64,000 nt of DNA, taken from positions 62,001-126,000 of the forward strand of contig NZ_FMBK01000001.1 in assembly GCF_900095025.1 (NCBI RefSeq). The letters run 5' to 3'. Below are positions 18,249 through 29,178 of this stretch, one piece after another. The notes beneath the pieces are model-generated. The model was not told the origin of the DNA. It searched no databases and saw only the letters and a list, made by a program, of their open reading frames with translations. The translations under genes and the position numbers were made by a program. Numbering within the stretch: the first letter of the stretch is position 1; each line of letters opens with the position of its first letter. This DNA comes from Acinetobacter albensis. Its GTDB lineage: Bacteria; Pseudomonadota; Gammaproteobacteria; Pseudomonadales; Moraxellaceae.

Positions 18249-20138
18249 TTAATTTGCAGGCAATGGTGGTGGTGTCAGTGGACCATCCGTTGGGGTAATA
18301 TCAATTACTGGATTTTCAGCAATATATACCTTAGGCGGTTGAGGTTCACGACCTTCCATAATGTCACGGATTTGATCGCGATCAATGGTTTCCCATTCCA
18401 TCAAGGCTTTTACCATTGCGTGCGCAATATCTTGCTTACTTTCCAAGATTTCTCGCGCTACTTTATATTGCTCATCCAAAATGCGGCGAACTTCTAAATC
18501 TACTTGCTGTTGCGTTGCTTCAGAAATCGTACGGCTACCGATACTGCCCATGAATGATTGCTGCGAATCATCTTCATACACCATTACGCCCATTTTATCA
18601 GACATACCGTATTTAGTGACCATCGCACGTGCCATTTTGGTTGCACGTTCAAAATCATTCGAAGCACCCGTAGACATCTGGTTAATAAATACTTCTTCTG
18701 CAATACGACCACCAAACAAAATAGAGATTTCATTCAACATTTTGTGTTTGTAATGACTCGTTTGATCAAATTCAGGCAACTGCCAAGTCACACCCAAAGC
18801 CCAACCACGCGGCATAATCGTCACTTTATGTACAGGGTCTGTACCCGGTAAAGTTTCAGCGACAATCGCATGACCTGCTTCATGATAAGCTGTAGCACGA
18901 CGTTCTTCATCACGAAGCACCATCGATTTACGCTCAGGCCCCATATACAGCTTGTCTTTTGCATCTTCAAAATCATGCATATCAACTGTATTTTTATTAC
19001 GGCGTGCAGCAAATAAAGCAGCTTCATTAATTAAATTGGCGAGTTGTGCACCAGAGAAACCCGGTGTACCACGTGCAAGCACTTGTACATCCACACCTGT
19101 CACTGAAGGCAATTTTTTCATGTGAACATTTAAAATTTGCTCACGACCTTTAATATCTGGCAGACCGACCATCACTTGACGGTCAAAACGACCCGGACGG
19201 AGTAAAGCTTTATCCAGCACATCGGCACGGTTTGTTGCAGCAATCACGATAATGCCTTCATTACCTTCAAAGCCATCCATTTCAACCAACATCTGGTTTA
19301 ATGTCTGTTCACGCTCGTCATGACCACCACCTGTACCTGAACCACGATGACGACCAACTGCATCAATCTCATCAATAAAGATAATGCAAGGCGCATGACG
19401 TTTGGCTTGTTCGAACATGTCGCGCACACGCGATGCGCCTACACCCACAAACATTTCAACAAAGTCAGAACCCGAAATACTAAAAAACGGAACTTTCGCT
19501 TCACCTGCAATCGCTTTAGCAAGCAAAGTCTTACCTGTACCTGGAGGGCCCACCATTAATACGCCACGTGGAATACTCGCGCCGAGACGTTTAAATTTGG
19601 TTGGATCCTTTAAAAAATCAACAATTTCGACTACTTCTTGTTTCGCTTCATCGCAGCCAGCAACATCTGAAAAGGTCACTTTAATTTGATCTTCAGACAA
19701 CATTTTGGCTTTTGATTTACCAAAACTCATTGGACCACTTTTACCACCTGCACCGCCACCCATGTTGCGCATAAAGAACATGAATAACAAAATGATTAAA
19801 AGTACAGGGAAGCTCGCGATAAGAAGTTGCATCAATAAACCTTGACGCTGAGGTGCAGTACCTTCTACGACAACATTATTTTTGATGAGGCTTGGCATCA
19901 GTTCTGGATCTTGAACCGCTGGACGGATACTTTCAAATTCAGAACCGTTTGATTTTTCACCACGGATTCTTTCGCCATCAATGATGACTTGTTTAATTTG
20001 ACCAGCATTCACCGCTGAAACAAACTCTGAATAATTCATTGCAGTCGGTTGATTGCGGTCACTAATGTTACTGAAAATCAGGATCAGTACACCGAGTATA
20101 ACCAGCCACAATACGGCATTCTTGAAGAGATCGCTCAA
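18249..20138 (-). CDS. ftsH: ATP-dependent zinc metalloprotease FtsH
   Basis: Membrane-anchored AAA+ protease for quality control of membrane and short-lived proteins. 629 residues. Two N-terminal membrane helices (about 6-24 and 102-123) flank a periplasmic domain. The Walker A GPPGTGKT (197-204), Walker B IIFIDE (252-257), second region of homology ([18 protein letters not shown]) and zinc motif HEAGH (419-423) are intact. The start appears to be TTG at 20138 after GGGAATAAAGC. It lies 131 bp after rlmE on the same strand, the conserved gammaproteobacterial order, and may share its promoter. Confidence 0.97.
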   Translation of the reverse strand: MSDLFKNAVLWLVILGVLILIFSNISDRNQPTAMNYSEFVSAVNAGQIKQVIIDGERIRGEKSNGSEFESIRPAVQDPELMPSLIKNNVVVEGTAPQRQGLLMQLLIASFPVLLIILLFMFFMRNMGGGAGGKSGPMSFGKSKAKMLSEDQIKVTFSDVAGCDEAKQEVVEIVDFLKDPTKFKRLGASIPRGVLMVGPPGTGKTLLAKAIAGEAKVPFFSISGSDFVEMFVGVGASRVRDMFEQAKRHAPCIIFIDEIDAVGRHRGSGTGGGHDEREQTLNQMLVEMDGFEGNEGIIVIAATNRADVLDKALLRPGRFDRQVMVGLPDIKGREQILNVHMKKLPSVTGVDVQVLARGTPGFSGAQLANLINEAALFAARRNKNTVDMHDFEDAKDKLYMGPERKSMVLRDEERRATAYHEAGHAIVAETLPGTDPVHKVTIMPRGWALGVTWQLPEFDQTSHYKHKMLNEISILFGGRIAEEVFINQMSTGASNDFERATKMARAMVTKYGMSDKMGVMVYEDDSQQSFMGSIGSRTISEATQQQVDLEVRRILDEQYKVAREILESKQDIAHAMVKALMEWETIDRDQIRDIMEGREPQPPKVYIAENPVIDITPTDGPLTPPPLPAN

Positions 20139-20269
20139 AGCTTTATTCCCATATCAATCTAATTTGATCATGCCCAAAACGGGTGACCTTAATTTAAGCT
20201 AAAGATCAGCTTCGCAATATTTTAAAAATGTACAAAATGCACAATTTTTAACGTCTTGGCAAGTAAACT

Positions 20270-20920
20270 TTATCTCGAAACTTTCTTACGCCCTTGCCCG
20301 ATCAAAAATACTTCTTTAGAACGGGTACGCGAAGCGGCAGGTTTTGCTGTCTTTAGAACATCAAAGCTATCTACCACTTGTTTACGAAATTCGTCAAATC
20401 CAATCCCTTGGAAAACTTTTACCACAAACTGACCTTTAGGTCCTAAAACCTTATTGGCAAAATCTAAAGCAAGTTCACACAAGTAAATTTGACGAGGTTG
20501 ATCTACAGCCTTGTTACCTGATGTATTGGGGGCCATATCTGAAATTACAACGTCTACGGTGCGTCCGTTTAAAAGATTTAACAATTTTTCGAAAACTTCT
20601 TCTTCACGAAAGTCGCCTTGTAGAAAAGTTACATCAGGCAAAGCATCCATTTCCAAGATATCTGAAGCGATCAATAAACCCTTATCACCGACCAGTTTTC
20701 CAGCAATTTGTGACCAACTTCCCGGAGCTGCACCCAGATCTACCACTGTCATACCTGGTTTAATAATTTTGTATTTTTCTTGCATTTCAAGAAGTTTGTA
20801 AGCGGCACGTGCACGATAGCCTTCCTTTTGCGCTTTTTTGACAAAAGGATCATCTAAGTGTTCTCGCATCCAATCTCGACTACTTTTGGATAACTTTTGG
20901 TTAGTAATGCGTGTCGCCAT
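20270..20920 (-). CDS. rlmE: 23S rRNA (uridine-2'-O) methyltransferase RlmE (FtsJ/RrmJ)
   Basis: Methylates U2552 (E. coli numbering) in the A loop of 23S rRNA of the 50S subunit, using S-adenosylmethionine. 216 residues, normal length. The SAM site [13 protein letters not shown] (about residues 59-71) and the K-D-K-E catalytic elements are visible: K41 in the ARAAYKLLE region, [11 protein letters not shown], and FVVKVFQG. It starts the rlmE-ftsH-(folP) group and is divergent from yhbY, the same order as in E. coli. Confidence 0.97.
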   Translation of the reverse strand: MATRITNQKLSKSSRDWMREHLDDPFVKKAQKEGYRARAAYKLLEMQEKYKIIKPGMTVVDLGAAPGSWSQIAGKLVGDKGLLIASDILEMDALPDVTFLQGDFREEEVFEKLLNLLNGRTVDVVISDMAPNTSGNKAVDQPRQIYLCELALDFANKVLGPKGQFVVKVFQGIGFDEFRKQVVDSFDVLKTAKPAASRTRSKEVFLIGQGRKKVSR

Positions 20921-21078
20921 AACTCTCTAAATAATAAAAAACTTCTAATTCATGATTGTACGTGAAAAATACCCTGCTTGCAGTATACATCTGTATCTAA
21001 ATTCGATCTTTTATGCTGTTTTTTTCGATCATCTAAATTGATTATTTCGACAGAATATAAAGCGTTTAAACTTGGCAT

Positions 21079-21088
21079 TTGCTATACT
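21079..21088 (+). promoter_or_regulatory. Extended -10 promoter of yhbY
   Basis: TTGCTATACT, an extended -10 element with TATACT at 21083-21088, about 28 bp before the ATG of yhbY. No good -35 is seen, as expected for this class. Confidence 0.5.
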
Positions 21089-21116
21089 AAGTCGTTTTTA
21101 AAATTAGGTTATCTCT

Positions 21117-21440
21117 ATGGCGGCTTTATCAATTCAGGAACGCAAACGTTTGCGTCAAATCGGACACGCACTTAACCCTGTGGTTATGTTGGGTGGCCAA
21201 GGTTTGACTGAAAATGTCGTTGAAGAAACAAATCGTGCTTTAAATGATCACGAATTAATCAAAGTGAAAATTGCGGGTGAAGACCGTGAAGCACGTGTAG
21301 CAGCAATGAATGAAATTGCTCAAGTAACCGGTGCTGAAATCGTGCAAACGATTGGTAAAATTGTATTGCTTTATAAAAAAGCAGCCAAACAAAATCCAAA
21401 ACTTTCAAATCTTGTACGCCACGCAAATTTGTCTAGTTAA
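21117..21440 (+). CDS. yhbY: Ribosome assembly RNA-binding protein YhbY
   Basis: Small CRM-domain RNA-binding protein associated with pre-50S ribosomal subunits. 107 residues. The family pattern is visible: RKRLRQIGHALNPVVMLG, the GGQGLTENVVEE loop, HELIKVKI and a final IGKIVLLYK strand. Divergent from rlmE across about 196 bp, as in many gammaproteobacteria. The next gene begins 5 bp later, so the two are probably co-transcribed. Confidence 0.96.
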   Translation: MAALSIQERKRLRQIGHALNPVVMLGGQGLTENVVEETNRALNDHELIKVKIAGEDREARVAAMNEIAQVTGAEIVQTIGKIVLLYKKAAKQNPKLSNLVRHANLSS

Positions 21441-21445
21441 GCAGT

Positions 21446-21985
21446 ATGGCCAGTTACGAACTTAATGCTTTTGATCGTCGTTTTCAATCTATCTCCCTCG
21501 TGGGGGCAATTGAACAACAAGGTCTATATGGTTTGAATGTGGGCTATTGGTTACGTGATCCTAATCAATTCATGCAATGGCCTAAACTACTACAGGGCAA
21601 CCCACGTCAAGATTTTTTGTGGCAACACACTTGCTATGAAATTTTTATTGGCGTACATGGTGAAGACTATTACCGGGAAATTAACCTCTCCCCCTCTCAA
21701 GCTTGGCAAGTTTACCAGTTTGAGGAGTACCGTTATCCTGAGGATATGCCACCACAAGCTGCCCATGACATTGAGCTTAATCAACTTAAACGCACGCATT
21801 ACGGTTTAAATGTCACTTTAGATTTAACTGAGTTTATGTTGAAGCATAAATTAAAGTGGTCAAATATGTTCTTGGGCTTAACTGCTGTGCTTCAAACCTC
21901 ACAAGGTGATCAATACTACGCGATGCAACATAGCAGCCCAAATGCAGATTTTCACAATAAACGAGATTGGCTACATCAGTTTTAA
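21446..21985 (+). CDS. DOMON-like domain protein
   Basis: 179 residues, no signal peptide. The sequence matches the bacterial DOMON-like (carbohydrate-binding-module-9-like) fold: CYEIFIGVHGEDYYREINLS (about residues 63-82), WQVYQFEEYR, and a C-terminal SSPNADFHNKRDW. Members are often annotated only by fold; some DOMON domains bind haem or sugar, but no ligand can be assigned here. It starts 5 bp after yhbY, so translation is probably coupled. A strong terminator follows. Confidence 0.82.
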   Translation: MASYELNAFDRRFQSISLVGAIEQQGLYGLNVGYWLRDPNQFMQWPKLLQGNPRQDFLWQHTCYEIFIGVHGEDYYREINLSPSQAWQVYQFEEYRYPEDMPPQAAHDIELNQLKRTHYGLNVTLDLTEFMLKHKLKWSNMFLGLTAVLQTSQGDQYYAMQHSSPNADFHNKRDWLHQF

Positions 21986-22008
21986 TATTTTTAAAGAATA
22001 CCCATAAT

Positions 22009-22039
22009 AAAAAAGTGAGGCATTAAACCTCACTTTTTT
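22009..22039. terminator. Bidirectional intrinsic terminator
   Basis: AAAAAGTGAGG / CCTCACTTTTT with a 7-nt loop, between convergent genes. Confidence 0.92.
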
Positions 22040-22071
22040 ATGTATAAAATTGTGCTTTTATTAAAAGCAGC

Positions 22072-22545
22072 TTAACTTTTTAATGTAGTCTTAGTTTCAG
22101 TTTTATCTGCCACTTTCTTCCATACATCTAAAGTATGATCTTTAGAACGTTTAAAAGTTTCAGCCAACTGATCTTTGTGTTTAACCGAAATTTGACTCAC
22201 ATCATCTTTCAATTCTTTACCCAGTTTACTTAAATCTTCTAAAACAGCATTAAGTTCAGTTTTCACAAATTCTTTTAATTCAGTTAATTCTTTTTGAGAA
22301 GAACTGAATTGTTTTTTAATAATGTCAATGCGCTGAAGAAGATCTTGCTTTAAGTTCTGAATTTGACCTTGTACATTTGCCTGTAATTCTTTTGCCTCAG
22401 CTTGAACTTTTTCTGTCGACTCAACCGCTGCATCTGTAATCTTTTGTTGTGCTTCTTTAGACACTTGCTCTAATTTTTCTGCACTTTCTGCGACTACTTC
22501 TTTAATCGATGTTTTCGCTTTCGCTTGTTTTTGTTCTGTTGTCAT
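22072..22545 (-). CDS. Coiled-coil hypothetical protein
   Basis: About 157 residues, almost entirely predicted amphipathic helix, rich in Lys, Glu, Gln and Ala, with no cysteine or tryptophan-rich core. Heptad-like repeats run from about residue 10 to 130 (for example LEQVSKEAQQKITDAA). It resembles phasin-like or apolipoprotein-like helical proteins only in composition. I prefer the ATG at 22545, where AGGATT is well spaced; another ATG lies two codons earlier. It is a single-gene unit that ends at a terminator. No function is proposed. Confidence 0.72.
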   Translation of the reverse strand: MTTEQKQAKAKTSIKEVVAESAEKLEQVSKEAQQKITDAAVESTEKVQAEAKELQANVQGQIQNLKQDLLQRIDIIKKQFSSSQKELTELKEFVKTELNAVLEDLSKLGKELKDDVSQISVKHKDQLAETFKRSKDHTLDVWKKVADKTETKTTLKS

Positions 22546-22718
22546 GGTCATAATCCTGTCATTGCGCTTCGAGAATGCTAGAGTAATCCGATTTGATAAA
22601 ATTTAAACGATGATTTGTCAGACAATTTTCAATTGTTTACATTTTAGTTACACTGCGTTCTCTCAGACGACAAACCAAGATACATGTTATTTATCTTTGA
22701 TAATCAGTACAAATAAAA

Positions 22719-22747
22719 TGGACTTTAGAGGCTTTACTGCGTATAAT
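22719..22747 (+). promoter_or_regulatory. Promoter of carAB
   Basis: TGGACT (22719-22724) and a perfect TATAAT (22742-22747) with 17-bp spacing. Transcription should begin near 22754, giving a leader of about 100 nt. Confidence 0.7.
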
Positions 22748-22763
22748 GCCGTGTTAAGTTCAA

Positions 22764-22829
22764 GCGAGCAGACATAGGAGGGTTGGTTAAAAAAATAGCC
22801 TTCCTTTTTTTTCGTCTACTCGCTTTTTT
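22764..22829 (+). promoter_or_regulatory. Nested terminator-like hairpins in carAB leader (possible attenuator)
   Basis: Outer stem GCGAGCAGAC (22764-22773) with GTCTACTCGC (22814-22823), one mismatch, followed by T6. Inside it, AGGAGGG (22776-22782) pairs with CCTTCCT (22799-22805) with one G-U pair, continuing a run of eight T. Both end like intrinsic terminators and lie between the promoter and carA. This is the layout of a transcriptional attenuator; the controlling signal is unknown. Confidence 0.55.
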
Positions 22830-22855
22830 ACAGCCTAAATTTCAGGAGCTTTGGT

Positions 22856-23995
22856 TTGAGCACTCCCGCCATTTTAGCCCTCGCAGATGGAACGATCTTT
22901 AAAGGTACGTCTATCGGTGCATCGGGTAGTACGACTGGTGAAGTCGTTTTTAATACTGCCATGACTGGCTATCAAGAAATTTTGACTGACCCAAGTTATG
23001 CACAACAACTTGTAACTTTGACTTACCCACATGTGGGCAATACAGGTTGCAACGAAGAAGACACTGAGTCAGGTCGAATTCATAAGGTTTGGGCAAATGG
23101 TCTTATTATCCGTGACCTCCCTTTATTGCATAGCAATTTCCGTGCTAATCAATCTTTAGGCCAATACCTAGAACAACACAATGTTGTCGCGATTGCTGAT
23201 ATTGACACACGTAAATTGACACGAATTTTACGTGCCAAAGGTGCGCAAAATGGTTGTATTCTTGCTGGTGAAAATATCACAGAAGAACAAGCTTTAGAAA
23301 AAGCACGTGCTTTCGGTGGCTTGGATGGTTTAGATCTTGCGAAAGAATGCTGTGATCCGACGGGTTTTGAATGGACGGAAGGTTCTTGGACACTGGGTCA
23401 AGGCTTCTCTCAACCTGAACTTAAATTCCATGTTGTGGCATATGATTACGGTGTCAAAACCAACATCTTACGTATGCTGGTTGACCGTGGATGCAAACTG
23501 ACTGTAGTTCCAGCTCAAACGCCTGCAGAAACAGTTCTCGCATTAAATCCAGATGGTGTGTTCTTATCGAACGGCCCTGGCGATCCAGCTGCATGTGATT
23601 ATGCAATTGAAGCTGTAAAAACCATTATTGAAACCACAAATTTACCTGTCTTTGGTATCTGCCTCGGTCACCAAATCCTAGCCCTTGCTTCTGGTGCTAA
23701 AACGGTGAAAATGCCTCACGGTCACCACGGTGCCAACCATCCTGTACAAAATCTTGAAGATGGTACAGTGATGATTACTTCTCAGAACCATGGCTTTGCA
23801 GTTGATATTGATACATTACCTGCAAACCTAAAAGCAACGCACAAATCATTATTCGATCAAACCCTTCAAGGTATGCATCGTACTGACAAACCGGCGTTCA
23901 GCTTCCAAGGTCACCCTGAAGCAAGTCCTGGGCCACATGACTGTGCCCCATTATTCGATCATTTCATCGAACTTATCGAAGCATCTAAGCAGTAA
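22856..23995 (+). CDS. carA: Carbamoyl-phosphate synthase small subunit
   Basis: Glutaminase subunit that delivers ammonia to CarB for carbamoyl phosphate, a precursor of arginine and pyrimidines. 379 residues. The class I amidotransferase domain has [10 protein letters not shown] (catalytic C269) and [12 protein letters not shown] near 350. The start is TTG at 22856, after CAGGAG with normal spacing; the N-terminus [13 protein letters not shown] fits the family. carB follows after 14 bp. The leader carries a strong promoter and nested hairpins that may regulate transcription. Confidence 0.97.
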   Translation: MSTPAILALADGTIFKGTSIGASGSTTGEVVFNTAMTGYQEILTDPSYAQQLVTLTYPHVGNTGCNEEDTESGRIHKVWANGLIIRDLPLLHSNFRANQSLGQYLEQHNVVAIADIDTRKLTRILRAKGAQNGCILAGENITEEQALEKARAFGGLDGLDLAKECCDPTGFEWTEGSWTLGQGFSQPELKFHVVAYDYGVKTNILRMLVDRGCKLTVVPAQTPAETVLALNPDGVFLSNGPGDPAACDYAIEAVKTIIETTNLPVFGICLGHQILALASGAKTVKMPHGHHGANHPVQNLEDGTVMITSQNHGFAVDIDTLPANLKATHKSLFDQTLQGMHRTDKPAFSFQGHPEASPGPHDCAPLFDHFIELIEASKQ

Positions 23996-24009
23996 TTAAG
24001 GAAGCGATC

Positions 24010-27000
24010 ATGGCTAAACGTACAGACATAAAAAGCATCTTAATTATTGGTGCAGGTCCGATTGTGATCGGTCAAGCATGTGAGTTTGACTACTCAGGTG
24101 CGCAAGCATGTAAAGCCCTTCGTGAAGAAGGCTACCGTGTTATTTTGGTGAACTCTAATCCAGCCACCATTATGACCGACCCAAGTATGGCAGATGCGAC
24201 ATATATCGAACCGATTACTTGGCAAACTGTTGCACAAATTATTGAAAAAGAACGTCCAGATGCAGTCCTTCCAACGATGGGTGGCCAAACAGCATTAAAC
24301 TGTGCGCTTGCACTGGATGAGCACGGTATTTTAGCAAAATACAATGTTGAATTAATTGGTGCGAGTAAAGATGCCATTGAAATGGCAGAAGACCGCAAAT
24401 TGTTTGATGATGCGATGCGTCGTATTGGTCTTGAATGTCCTCGTGCTGCTGTTGCAAGTACTATGGAAGAAGCATTCGAAATTCAAGCAAAATTGGGCTT
24501 CCCTTCAATTATTCGTCCGTCCTTCACTATGGGCGGTTCGGGCGGTGGTATTGCTTATAACCGCGACGAATTCATTGAAATCTGTGAACGCGGTTTCGAC
24601 CTATCGCCGACTCACCAACTGTTAATCGATGAATCATTGATTGGTTGGAAAGAATACGAAATGGAAGTTGTTCGTGACAAAAACGACAACTGTATTATCG
24701 TATGTGCGATTGAAAACTTCGACCCAATGGGTGTGCATACAGGTGACTCCATCACTGTTGCCCCTGCGCAAACATTAACAGACAAAGAATACCAAATCAT
24801 GCGTAATGCATCGATTGCAGTTCTGCGTGAAATTGGTGTTGAAACAGGTGGTTCGAACGTTCAATTCGGTATTAACCCGAAAGACGGTCGTATGGTGGTG
24901 ATCGAGATGAACCCGCGTGTATCACGTTCATCTGCGCTTGCATCAAAAGCAACAGGTTTCCCAATTGCGCGTATTGCTGCGAAATTGGCTGTGGGCTATA
25001 CCCTTGATGAGTTGAAAAATGACATCACTGGTGGTGCAACACCTGCGTCATTTGAACCATCAATTGACTACGTGGTTACCAAGATTCCTCGCTTTAACTT
25101 CGAAAAATTCCCGCAAGCTGAAGCTATTCTAACCACACAGATGAAATCTGTGGGCGAAGTCATGGCCATTGGTCGTAACTTCCAAGAATCTCTGCAAAAA
25201 GCGCTTCGCGGTCTTGAAGTGGGCGTGTGTGGTTTTGATGAACACATTGCTGTCGGTGCTGAAGGCGCGCGCGAGAAAATACTGCAAGAGCTTAAAGTTC
25301 CAGGTCCTGAGCGTATTTGGTATGTGGCTGATGCCTTCCGTCATGGTTTCAGTTTGGATGAAGTATTTGCTGCAACCAATATCGACAAATGGTTCTTGAT
25401 CCAAATCGAAGACATCATTAAAACTGAAGAAGAAATTAAAACTTTAGGTTTTGGTGACTTAAATGCCGACAACATTCGCGCATTTAAACGTAAAGGCTTG
25501 TCAGATCTACGTATTGCAGATTTGATGGGTATTTCACAGAAACAATTCCGTAAACACCGTTGGAACTTAGGCGTTATGCCAGTTTACAAACGTGTGGATA
25601 CCTGTGCAGCAGAGTTTGAATCTGACACTGCCTACATGTATTCAACTTACGATGAAGAATGTGAAGCAAATCCATCAACCAAAGACAAAATCATGGTGAT
25701 TGGTGGTGGTCCTAACCGTATTGGTCAAGGGATCGAGTTCGATTACTGCTGTGTACACGCGGCGCTTGCAATGCGTGAAGACGGTTACGAAACCATTATG
25801 GTGAACTGTAACCCTGAAACGGTTTCAACGGACTATGACACATCAGATCGTTTGTATTTCGAACCGATTACTTTAGAAGATGTGCTTGAAATCGTACGTA
25901 TCGAGAAGCCTAAAGGCATTATCGTACAATACGGTGGTCAAACACCTTTAAAATTGGCACGTGCTTTAGAAGAAGCAGGCGCACCAATTATTGGTACGTC
26001 GCCTGATGCAATTGACCGTGCAGAAGATCGTGAACGTTTCCAGCAAATGATTCAACGTTTACAACTTCGTCAACCCAAAAATAGCATTGTTAAATCTGCT
26101 GAAGAAGGTATGGCTGAAGCATCTAAAGTCGGTTATCCATTGGTTGTTCGTCCATCATACGTGCTTGGTGGTCGTGCGATGGAAATCGTATACAACGATG
26201 ACGAACTTAAACGCTACCTGCGTGATGCGGTTCAAGCCTCAAATGAAGCACCTGTACTGCTTGATCATTTCTTAGATGATGCCATTGAAGTTGACGTAGA
26301 CTGTGTATCTGACGGTAAAGATGTTGTAATTGGCGGTATTATGCAGCACATTGAACAAGCAGGTATTCACTCAGGTGACTCTGCATGTTCTATTCCTCCT
26401 TATTCTCTTTCAAATGAGATTCAGGACGAAATGCGTCGTCAAACTGTTGCTATGGCAAAAGAGCTTGGCGTGATTGGTTTGATGAACGTTCAGTTTGCTG
26501 TAAAAGGTAATGACGTTTACATCTTAGAAGTGAACCCACGTGCATCACGTACCGTGCCGTTTGTATCTAAATGTATTGGCGAATCTTTAGCAAAAGTAGC
26601 TGCACGTTGTATGGCGGGTCAATCTTTAGAATCTCAAGGATTTACTAAAGAAATTATCCCGACTCACTTTGCTGTAAAAGAAGCGGTATTCCCATTTTCA
26701 AAATTCCCTGGTGTTGACCCTGTTCTTGGGCCTGAAATGAAATCTACAGGTGAAGTTATGGGTGTGGGTACTTCATTTGGTGAAGCATTCTATAAAGCTG
26801 TGTTAGGCTCGAATGATCGTTTACCAGGTAAACCAACCGAAGGCGAAGTGAAACACGTATTTATCTCAGTTCGTGATTCAGACAAACCGCGTGTTGTGGG
26901 TATTGCGAAACAATTGGTTGATTTCGGTTTCAAAGTGATTGCCACTGGTGGTACATTTGATGTCATCAACGAAGCGGGTATTGCTTGTGAACGTGTGAAT

Positions 27001-27240
27001 AAAGTCACTGAAGGTCGTCCTAATATTGTCGACCGCTTGAAAAATGGCGAAATTCACCTCATTATCAATACCACTGAAGGTAAACAAGCTCAGCAAGATT
27101 CATTCTCGATTCGTCGTTCTGCACTTCAAGGTAAAGTGTATTACACCACGACTTTGAATGGTGCTGATGCTGTATGCCAAGCTTTAGCCATTAAATTACC
27201 AATGGATGTATATCGCTTGCAAGATTTAACAACAGGCTAA
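24010..27240 (+). CDS. carB: Carbamoyl-phosphate synthase large subunit
   Basis: Makes carbamoyl phosphate from bicarbonate, ammonia and two ATP. 1076 residues, full length. It shows the duplicated ATP-grasp halves: [20 protein letters not shown] (about 10-29) and [18 protein letters not shown] (about 560-577), with [16 protein letters not shown] and [16 protein letters not shown] in the two halves, and the C-terminal MGS-like allosteric domain from about 940 ([20 protein letters not shown]). GGAAGCG precedes its ATG. It forms an operon with carA and ends at a strong terminator. Confidence 0.98.
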   Translation: MAKRTDIKSILIIGAGPIVIGQACEFDYSGAQACKALREEGYRVILVNSNPATIMTDPSMADATYIEPITWQTVAQIIEKERPDAVLPTMGGQTALNCALALDEHGILAKYNVELIGASKDAIEMAEDRKLFDDAMRRIGLECPRAAVASTMEEAFEIQAKLGFPSIIRPSFTMGGSGGGIAYNRDEFIEICERGFDLSPTHQLLIDESLIGWKEYEMEVVRDKNDNCIIVCAIENFDPMGVHTGDSITVAPAQTLTDKEYQIMRNASIAVLREIGVETGGSNVQFGINPKDGRMVVIEMNPRVSRSSALASKATGFPIARIAAKLAVGYTLDELKNDITGGATPASFEPSIDYVVTKIPRFNFEKFPQAEAILTTQMKSVGEVMAIGRNFQESLQKALRGLEVGVCGFDEHIAVGAEGAREKILQELKVPGPERIWYVADAFRHGFSLDEVFAATNIDKWFLIQIEDIIKTEEEIKTLGFGDLNADNIRAFKRKGLSDLRIADLMGISQKQFRKHRWNLGVMPVYKRVDTCAAEFESDTAYMYSTYDEECEANPSTKDKIMVIGGGPNRIGQGIEFDYCCVHAALAMREDGYETIMVNCNPETVSTDYDTSDRLYFEPITLEDVLEIVRIEKPKGIIVQYGGQTPLKLARALEEAGAPIIGTSPDAIDRAEDRERFQQMIQRLQLRQPKNSIVKSAEEGMAEASKVGYPLVVRPSYVLGGRAMEIVYNDDELKRYLRDAVQASNEAPVLLDHFLDDAIEVDVDCVSDGKDVVIGGIMQHIEQAGIHSGDSACSIPPYSLSNEIQDEMRRQTVAMAKELGVIGLMNVQFAVKGNDVYILEVNPRASRTVPFVSKCIGESLAKVAARCMAGQSLESQGFTKEIIPTHFAVKEAVFPFSKFPGVDPVLGPEMKSTGEVMGVGTSFGEAFYKAVLGSNDRLPGKPTEGEVKHVFISVRDSDKPRVVGIAKQLVDFGFKVIATGGTFDVINEAGIACERVNKVTEGRPNIVDRLKNGEIHLIINTTEGKQAQQDSFSIRRSALQGKVYYTTTLNGADAVCQALAIKLPMDVYRLQDLTTG

Positions 27241-27255
27241 TTATCTATCGAGAGG

Positions 27256-27287
27256 TCCCGTCACCTGATCGGTGGCGGGATTTTTTT
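27256..27287 (+). terminator. Terminator of carAB
   Basis: TCCCGTCACC / GGTGGCGGGA stem with a 5-nt loop and T7. Confidence 0.92.
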
Positions 27288-27329
27288 ATTTAGAATCCAT
27301 TCATTTTTTACTCACTTTGAGGGACAACA

Positions 27330-27806
27330 ATGCAACGTTATCCTATGACTCCCGAAGGCAAAGTAGCCTTAGAGAAAGAATTATATCAATTAAAAAGTAT
27401 TGACCGTCCACGTATTATTGCGGCAATTGCTGAAGCACGTGAACACGGGGATTTGAAGGAAAATGCGGAATATCATGCTGCTCGCGAGCAACAAGGCTTC
27501 TGTGAAGGTCGTATTCAAGATATTGAAGGCAAACTGGGTGCAGTTCAAGAAATTGATGTAAAATCACTTGAACAAAATGGCCGTGTTGTTTTTGGTGTGA
27601 CCGTAACCATCGAAAATTTAGACACTGAAGAAAAGAAAACCTACAAAATTGTAGGTGACGATGAAGCAGACTTTAAGATTAATAAGATTTCTGTGAACTC
27701 TCCAATTGCACGTGGTCTTTTGGGTAAAAGCGAAGGCGATGAAGCAAAAATTACGACACCACAAGGTGAAGTAGAGTATGAAATTGTAAAAGTTGAATAT
27801 CTTTAA
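27330..27806 (+). CDS. greA: Transcription elongation factor GreA
   Basis: Rescues backtracked RNA polymerase by stimulating transcript cleavage. 158 residues, the family length. The N-terminal coiled coil includes [20 protein letters not shown] (about residues 27-46) with the acidic tip [15 protein letters not shown], followed by the FKBP-like C-terminal domain ([18 protein letters not shown]). GAGGGA precedes the ATG. It follows carAB as in many gammaproteobacteria but is separated by a terminator, so it is probably transcribed on its own. Confidence 0.97.
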   Translation: MQRYPMTPEGKVALEKELYQLKSIDRPRIIAAIAEAREHGDLKENAEYHAAREQQGFCEGRIQDIEGKLGAVQEIDVKSLEQNGRVVFGVTVTIENLDTEEKKTYKIVGDDEADFKINKISVNSPIARGLLGKSEGDEAKITTPQGEVEYEIVKVEYL

Positions 27807-27828
27807 TTTTTAAAGATACATCACTTCC

Positions 27829-27858
27829 TAAAACCCCCATTTTTTCGGGGGTTTTTTG
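27829..27858 (+). terminator. Terminator of greA
   Basis: AAACCCCC / GGGGGTTT with an 8-nt loop and T run. Confidence 0.9.
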
Positions 27859-27969
27859 TTTTTAAGTTTTCTCCCTGATCCTTCGTAAAGAGAGTAAAAA
27901 TTCCTCTTTCGTAAAAGATAGAGGTCTTATTTAAGTTATAATTTTCCAAACTTTCCACACTGTATTCCC

Positions 27970-28587
27970 ATGTCTGAGCAACTGATTAATTCCCCTGTGA
28001 AACATTGGTGTGAATTTGAATTTATTTCAAAAACAGTGAAAAATCCCAATATCCATATTAAAGGGAATTATTCATATTATTCAGCTTTTTGGGATCAAGG
28101 TTTTGAGCGCTGTGTAGTGCGTTATCTGCATGACAAACCCACTACTGTTGAAAAACCAATAGATCAACTTTATATCGGCAACTTTGTCTGTTTTGGCGCA
28201 GAATGCGTCATTATGATGGGCGGCAACCAATTACATCGTACAGACTGGATTTCAGCCTTTCCGTTTGATACACGAAGTTTTGTCCCTGCTGGTGATACGG
28301 TTATTGGCGATGGTTGCTGGATTGGTAGCCGAGCCATGATTATGCAAGGAGTAAAGCTAGGTGAAGGTGCTGTGGTTGCGACAGGTGCTGTGGTGACTAA
28401 AGATGTGCCAGCCTATGCTGTTGTGGGCGGTGTTCCTGCAAAAATCATTAAACACCGCTTTCCTGAAGAAGATATAGAAAAACTGCTTGCACTTAAACTT
28501 TATGACTTAGATGAAAAACAGTTTTTAAAAATGCGTGAGCAGTTACAGACGCAGGATGTTGATTCTTTATTTGAGTTTCTTAAATAA
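27970..28587 (+). CDS. CatB/Vat-type hexapeptide xenobiotic acetyltransferase
   Basis: 205 residues of the left-handed beta-helix acetyltransferase group that includes CatB chloramphenicol and Vat streptogramin acetyltransferases. Family marks: [14 protein letters not shown] near 27-40, [22 protein letters not shown] (about 69-90; H89 is the expected catalytic histidine), the hexapeptide rungs [20 protein letters not shown] and the [16 protein letters not shown] end. The substrate is unknown. Its codon use and GC resemble its neighbours, so it looks native to the chromosome, not recently acquired. Low-level drug acetylation is possible but unproven. Confidence 0.88.
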   Translation: MSEQLINSPVKHWCEFEFISKTVKNPNIHIKGNYSYYSAFWDQGFERCVVRYLHDKPTTVEKPIDQLYIGNFVCFGAECVIMMGGNQLHRTDWISAFPFDTRSFVPAGDTVIGDGCWIGSRAMIMQGVKLGEGAVVATGAVVTKDVPAYAVVGGVPAKIIKHRFPEEDIEKLLALKLYDLDEKQFLKMREQLQTQDVDSLFEFLK

Positions 28588-28678
28588 AGCCCGATTCAAT
28601 ATATTATTTCAACTACTGATTAATTCAGTTCAGCGCTTTAGAGCCAGTGCAGAATAATTTTGAATTAAGTATAAAAGC

Positions 28679-28949
28679 TTATGCTCTCTCATTTGTTAGC
28701 TCAGCTGTTTTATCATGTTTAATAAAAACCGATAATTGATCTATTTCTAAAATAGTCCCTAGATTTACATCTCCTAATCTGGCTTTAAAATGACTATTAA
28801 CTTTAATAACGATATGATCCTCAAAGTTATTTTTAGCCTAATTTCGTTAGTTTTGTTCGGTCATTTCCACTTCAGTATGAACAAGTTACTTTCAGATCAT
28901 GTAAAAGTTCTTCAAGTTGATTGATGTCTTTTTTACATATGTTTTCAAA
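28679..28949 (-). pseudogene. Decayed small gene
   Basis: Minus-strand coding-like sequence in two frames. The upstream part reads FENICKKDINQLEELLHDLK and stops at 28872-28874; after a frame change the downstream part reads NNFEDHIVIKVNSHFKARLG and DVNLGTILEIDQLSVFIKHD to TAA at 28679. The pieces look protein-like but no intact start and frame exist. I do not recognise the family. The surrounding 28588-29178 holds nothing else I can support. Confidence 0.4.
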
Positions 28950-29178
28950 CTAAAATTCTGCTTACAAATTCAATCATAAATACGTTCCAACCCACCCATC
29001 ACTTTAACAATCCATGTTAAATTAAATGATAATAAAGTTTTTTATTGGAGCAAATATCTCTATGAAATCAATATTTTTTATTTAAAAACAGATTAAAATC
29101 AAATCTTTATTATATTTAGAGAATTGAGTCATCATTTTAAGTTTATCTATTCAATGAAGATTGCAAGGAGAAAGTCAC

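Noticed and set aside
22783..22904. Leader peptide starting with TTG in the carA leader
   Set aside because: The AGGAGG is only one base from this TTG, too close for initiation, and the frame runs out of phase into carA, so I did not call it a gene.
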